Below, one piece after another: positions 5,978 to 9,197 of a DNA stretch of 9,197 nucleotides. The DNA is taken from NCBI GenBank assembly GCA_934229535.1, contig CAKQDS010000046.1:1-9197 (forward strand). Direction: 5' to 3'. This DNA comes from an uncultured Anaeroplasmataceae bacterium (GTDB lineage Bacteria; Bacillota_I; Bacilli_A; Acholeplasmatales; Anaeroplasmataceae). Under the pieces are notes generated by a model. It made no database searches. It worked only from the letters and a program-made list of their open reading frames with translations, and was not told the origin of the DNA. The position numbers and the translations under genes were made by a program. The number at the start of each line of letters is the position of its first letter. Within the stretch, counting starts at the first letter, position 1.

Positions 5978-7945
5978 TTAACTGAATCTTTTATTAATAA
6001 TTTTAGGAATCAAACAAGAAATAATAAAATATCCAACCATTAGCGTTATTAACATAACACCTAAGCACTCAAAATAAAAGCAAATAAAATCAAAATATTT
6101 TAATTTGAAATACCAACAAAAATATTCGAAGCTTGAATAATAAAATGGCAAATATCTAGCTAGATAAATTAATGAGCCTATCACAAAAAAGCTAATACTA
6201 AAAAGCATAACTGTTTTAATGAATAAAATAATTCTACTTCTTTTATTCATTTTTATAAAATTGTAAAAGATATATCTTTTGTTAAAGAAAATATAAATAA
6301 TTGTAAATATAAGAATTAGACCAATCAAAATTTTATAACTGCTCAATATATTAATTGGACTATATTTTATAGATAAAATTTTAAAATACGAATCTAAATC
6401 AGCTTTATCAATAATATTATAATCATGATCATAACTATAATCATCACTATATATACTTAACGCATCACTACCATCACCAATATTTTTAAAAAAGAAATCA
6501 TAGGTTCTTTGATTTAAATAGGTTCCTCTAACTGTACTATCATAAATGTAATGTAGGGTCGCACTTTCACCTTTATAGTTCTTTTTAGTAGTTATATTTC
6601 CTTTTATAATATTACCGCGTAATACAAAATCATCTAAGGAATTATCAATTTTTAAAAGCTTAATAGGATATGAATCATTATTACCGGTAGGACAAATATC
6701 CCCATTACCATATTTATTATTATATTCATTCATATAATCAAAGCTTATCTTATCACATAAAACCAAAGGATATGAATAATCATAAATTATTATTCCAACG
6801 ACCTTAAATTCAAATTCTGTCATTGGCGCATCACAAAAAGCAAATTCCTTCCATGGATAATAAATACAATTTATATAACCTTTATAGGTTTTAAATAAAT
6901 ATGAAGGAATAGAAATAACAATTTCCTTTTCATTTTCAATTTCTCTACCATAGGAAACCTTATTAGGAATCAAGCTTCGTTCATAAAAAGGTAGCTTACG
7001 TCCATGAACATAGGTACTAATTTGATTAGTAAAATAATAATTATAGGTAATACCATCATAACTCAAATCATAATTTTTCGTATTATCAAATTTTAATTCA
7101 TAAGCAAAAGGAGAACGACGTTTATTAGTATAAAATGGATATGTATAATTATTAGAGGAAATAAACATACTAATATAAAATGCCCCTAATATTAAAAATA
7201 ACATAAATAAATAGCTAAAATAAACTAATTTTGTACTTTTTAAATGCTTTAAAAAGATATTATGCTTAATACACCTATAATCATTTAATTGAATGTTAGA
7301 ATCAATAATATCATTAGCCTTAATATTTTTCTTTTCAATATCAACCTCTACTGCAAATTCAAAAGGAAATATTTCTCTTTTATGAGAAATAAAAAGTAGT
7401 GTCTTATTTTTACTTTCAAATAATCTTAAATATTTTACCAATGAGGCTTCATCAATAGATTGAGTAATTTCATCTAAAATAATAATTTGACAATCTAACA
7501 ATAAGGCATAAGCAATTAAAACGCGTTGTTTTTGACCAGAACTTAAATTCTTAAATTTAGCGTTAATCTTCATTTTTAATTCTAGCTTATCTAAGACATC
7601 GATTATCTTATGCTCCAATCCTTTATTATCATTACTAGCTAAAGCTACAAATAAATTTTCATAAACAGTTAACCCATTCATAAATAATAATTTGGCAGGT
7701 AAATAATAAACATATTTATTTAAATCACTATTACTAAGAACCTTACCATTATAGCTTATTTCTCCAGTATAATTGTTTATTCTTCCACATAAAATCTTAG
7801 CCAGTGTTGACTTACCACAGCCACTTTCACCATAAATAAGTGAAGGCTTACCTATAGGAAAAGCTATTGAATAATTTTCAAATATCTTATATTTAGTTTT
7901 TTGAAGTGTATCATAAGCAAAACAAATATTTTTTAATTCAAGCAA
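5978..7945 (-). CDS. MacB/FtsX-type ABC transporter, fused ATPase and permease
   Basis: A 655-residue protein. Residues 1-205 are an ABC ATPase with Walker A GESGCGKST (39-47), signature LSSGQKQR (134-141), Walker B IIILDE (154-159), a SID D-loop and switch His188. Where the Q-loop Gln is expected (YLPAKLLF, 81-88) there is Ala84. After a linker comes TM1 (about 238-262), a large Tyr/Asn/Asp-rich extracellular domain (263-533) and three helices (about 534-555, 573-597, 617-645). This one-plus-three layout with an extracellular domain is that of mechanotransmission ABC proteins (MacB, FtsX, LolCDE), which often handle antimicrobial peptides, lipoproteins or cell-wall hydrolases. The substrate here is unknown. 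The start is TTG at 7945, with AAGGTG 7 nt upstream inside the end of the previous gene, whose stop is 2 nt away. It is therefore co-transcribed with its paralogue. TAA stop, then a shared terminator. Confidence 0.88.
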   Translation of the reverse strand: MLELKNICFAYDTLQKTKYKIFENYSIAFPIGKPSLIYGESGCGKSTLAKILCGRINNYTGEISYNGKVLSNSDLNKYVYYLPAKLLFMNGLTVYENLFVALASNDNKGLEHKIIDVLDKLELKMKINAKFKNLSSGQKQRVLIAYALLLDCQIIILDEITQSIDEASLVKYLRLFESKNKTLLFISHKREIFPFEFAVEVDIEKKNIKANDIIDSNIQLNDYRCIKHNIFLKHLKSTKLVYFSYLFMLFLILGAFYISMFISSNNYTYPFYTNKRRSPFAYELKFDNTKNYDLSYDGITYNYYFTNQISTYVHGRKLPFYERSLIPNKVSYGREIENEKEIVISIPSYLFKTYKGYINCIYYPWKEFAFCDAPMTEFEFKVVGIIIYDYSYPLVLCDKISFDYMNEYNNKYGNGDICPTGNNDSYPIKLLKIDNSLDDFVLRGNIIKGNITTKKNYKGESATLHYIYDSTVRGTYLNQRTYDFFFKNIGDGSDALSIYSDDYSYDHDYNIIDKADLDSYFKILSIKYSPINILSSYKILIGLILIFTIIYIFFNKRYIFYNFIKMNKRSRIILFIKTVMLFSISFFVIGSLIYLARYLPFYYSSFEYFCWYFKLKYFDFICFYFECLGVMLITLMVGYFIISCLIPKIINKRFS

Positions 7946-7947
7946 AT

Positions 7948-9197
7948 CTACACACCTTCATTTCTCTTAGTCTTAAATAATATTATTAGCATACCTAAAT
8001 TATAAATAACTAGCATTATAACCAAAGATAAGAAAATATATATATTATTACTACTATATCCATAAGCATATTTTTGATATAAATGATCTTTAGGATTATT
8101 ATTAACATAATAATAAATCAAATGATATATAATACCAATACTAATAAAAATAAATGATGGTATTATAAACATCCTTAATAAATATTCCTTTAATTTATCC
8201 CTAAAGCTATATCCACACCAATTATAAAATACTATTTCATTTCTTAATAGCTTAGCCTTAAACAATAATAATACTACATAAGCAATGCTAATTATGCCAA
8301 ATGCTATAAAATTTATAGTTATATTCTTAATTAAATCACTATTTACTAATTTTTTTATCAGCTTATAATCATTAACATTATTTAAAGACCAATAATCAGT
8401 AATTAAATATTCACTCATTTTCTCACTACGATATTCTATATTATTAGAAAAGGATTGATATTTATTATTTCTATCATATATAGAATAAAAATTTAACTTT
8501 GATTTTGAAGAATAAGTAAAGAAATCTGATAGATTTTCTTTATAATAATCATAATTAGCTTCATTTAATATTACAGCGCTATAATTTGATTTTACAACAC
8601 CTACAATTTTTAATCTAAAATCGTCATCACTTTCAACAAATAAATCATTATAATCATCTAAAGAAATATTTTTACATAGATCAATTTTTTTCTGATATTC
8701 ATTAATAAATAAATCATTTTTATCATCATATTTTTCAAAGCTTTCAATTTCATTATTTAAAATTGTTTGAAAAAAATAACTATAGCCATATATCACTTCA
8801 AATAGCTTATCAGTTATCATAACCTCATCTTCTTTTTGAGGATATCTTCCTTTTATTAATTTGTTATTTTTAAAAGAAAAATCATAAAATGTCCACATAT
8901 TAATTGAAAGATCTATATCTTTATGCCCTACATTTAAAACAAAACATTCATATAATTTATTATCGTTAAGTTCATTAGATACATCGTTTATATAATAGCT
9001 ATTTAATACACAATCTTCTTTTGGTAGATTATTACTTTCTATTATAAAGGCTACATTTCTTAATGTATTAAATATTACTATTAAATAAATTAATGTCATT
9101 ACATACATTAATATATTTATTGGTCTTTTAAACCTACTTTTATATTTTACTACCTCTTTATCATTTTCTCCCTTTACATCTAGTGATATTCCACCCT
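7948..9197 (-). CDS. MacB/FtsX-type ABC transporter subunit, 5' end cut by the window
   Basis: The frame ends in TAG at 7950-7948 and stays open to the right edge, giving 415 visible residues. The ATG at 9108 is internal: 29 further sense codons precede it, beginning GGISLDVKGENDKEV and running into basic KSRFKRP just before TM1. GGISLDV resembles the end of an ABC ATPase domain, so the intact protein is probably an ATPase-permease fusion like its neighbour. From the first visible residue: TM1 about 24-46, extracellular domain about 47-288 with GRYPQKEDEVMIT (116-128) and FRLKIVGVV, both typical of MacB-type core domains, then TM2 about 291-313, a coupling segment containing NEIVFYNWCGYSFRDKL, TM3 about 340-364 and TM4 about 384-407. 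It lies 2 nt upstream of its paralogue and probably forms a heterodimer with it. ATPase motifs are outside the window. Confidence 0.85.
   Translation of the reverse strand, partial: GGISLDVKGENDKEVVKYKSRFKRPINILMYVMTLIYLIVIFNTLRNVAFIIESNNLPKEDCVLNSYYINDVSNELNDNKLYECFVLNVGHKDIDLSINMWTFYDFSFKNNKLIKGRYPQKEDEVMITDKLFEVIYGYSYFFQTILNNEIESFEKYDDKNDLFINEYQKKIDLCKNISLDDYNDLFVESDDDFRLKIVGVVKSNYSAVILNEANYDYYKENLSDFFTYSSKSKLNFYSIYDRNNKYQSFSNNIEYRSEKMSEYLITDYWSLNNVNDYKLIKKLVNSDLIKNITINFIAFGIISIAYVVLLLFKAKLLRNEIVFYNWCGYSFRDKLKEYLLRMFIIPSFIFISIGIIYHLIYYYVNNNPKDHLYQKYAYGYSSNNIYIFLSLVIMLVIYNLGMLIILFKTKRNEGV

Noticed and set aside
1..9197. CRISPR arrays, insertion sequences, phage genes or attachment sites
   Set aside because: No regularly spaced repeats, transposase, integrase or direct-repeat boundaries were seen on either strand. 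The tRNA-Tyr gene is intact, and no integrase or duplicated tRNA 3' end was seen near it.

Overview
The window is A+T-rich DNA from a low-GC Gram-positive bacterium, a member of the Bacillota on the Bacilli / Erysipelotrichia / Acholeplasma-like side. The evidence is the linked set mnmG-rsmG-DUF951, consensus sigma-A promoters, GGAGG-type ribosome binding sites, frequent TTG starts, and a tRNA-Tyr with encoded CCA next to a Firmicutes-type rRNA boxA. Every Trp codon checked is TGG and no CDS ends in TGA, so the code is probably the standard one and not the Mycoplasma code. No species can be named.

Left part (1-3045, all minus strand). The order of transcription is mnmG (tRNA wobble-uridine modification), rsmG (16S rRNA m7G methylation), a 56-residue DUF951 gene, then a separate strong promoter driving tRNA-Tyr(GTA). 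About 7 nt past the tRNA CCA end is a boxA-like element of the kind that precedes 16S or 23S rRNA genes in Firmicutes, with no terminator between. The tRNA may therefore be the first gene of an rRNA operon that begins just beyond the left edge. mnmG, rsmG and DUF951 lie near the replication origin in Bacillus, so the window may be origin-proximal.

Middle (3046-5968). A divergent promoter region leads into a 908-residue plus-strand cyclic-di-GMP protein read as PAS-like, degenerate GGDEF, GAF, second degenerate GGDEF, EAL. The EAL catalytic residues are all present, while both GGDEF active sites are damaged. This predicts a cytoplasmic c-di-GMP phosphodiesterase with several sensory modules. 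Its leader contains a perfect 10-bp AAAACGTTTT palindrome. The gene ends at a hairpin that can work as a terminator in both directions.

Right part (5978-9197, minus strand). Two adjacent genes encode MacB/FtsX-type ABC exporter subunits. The downstream one is complete: an N-terminal ATPase fused to a one-plus-three-helix permease with a large extracellular domain, and an Ala where the Q-loop Gln is expected. The upstream one is cut by the window edge. Its reading frame stays open to the end, and the residues before its first TM helix look like the end of an ATPase domain, so it is probably a second ATPase-permease fusion. The two likely form a heterodimer; the substrate is unknown.
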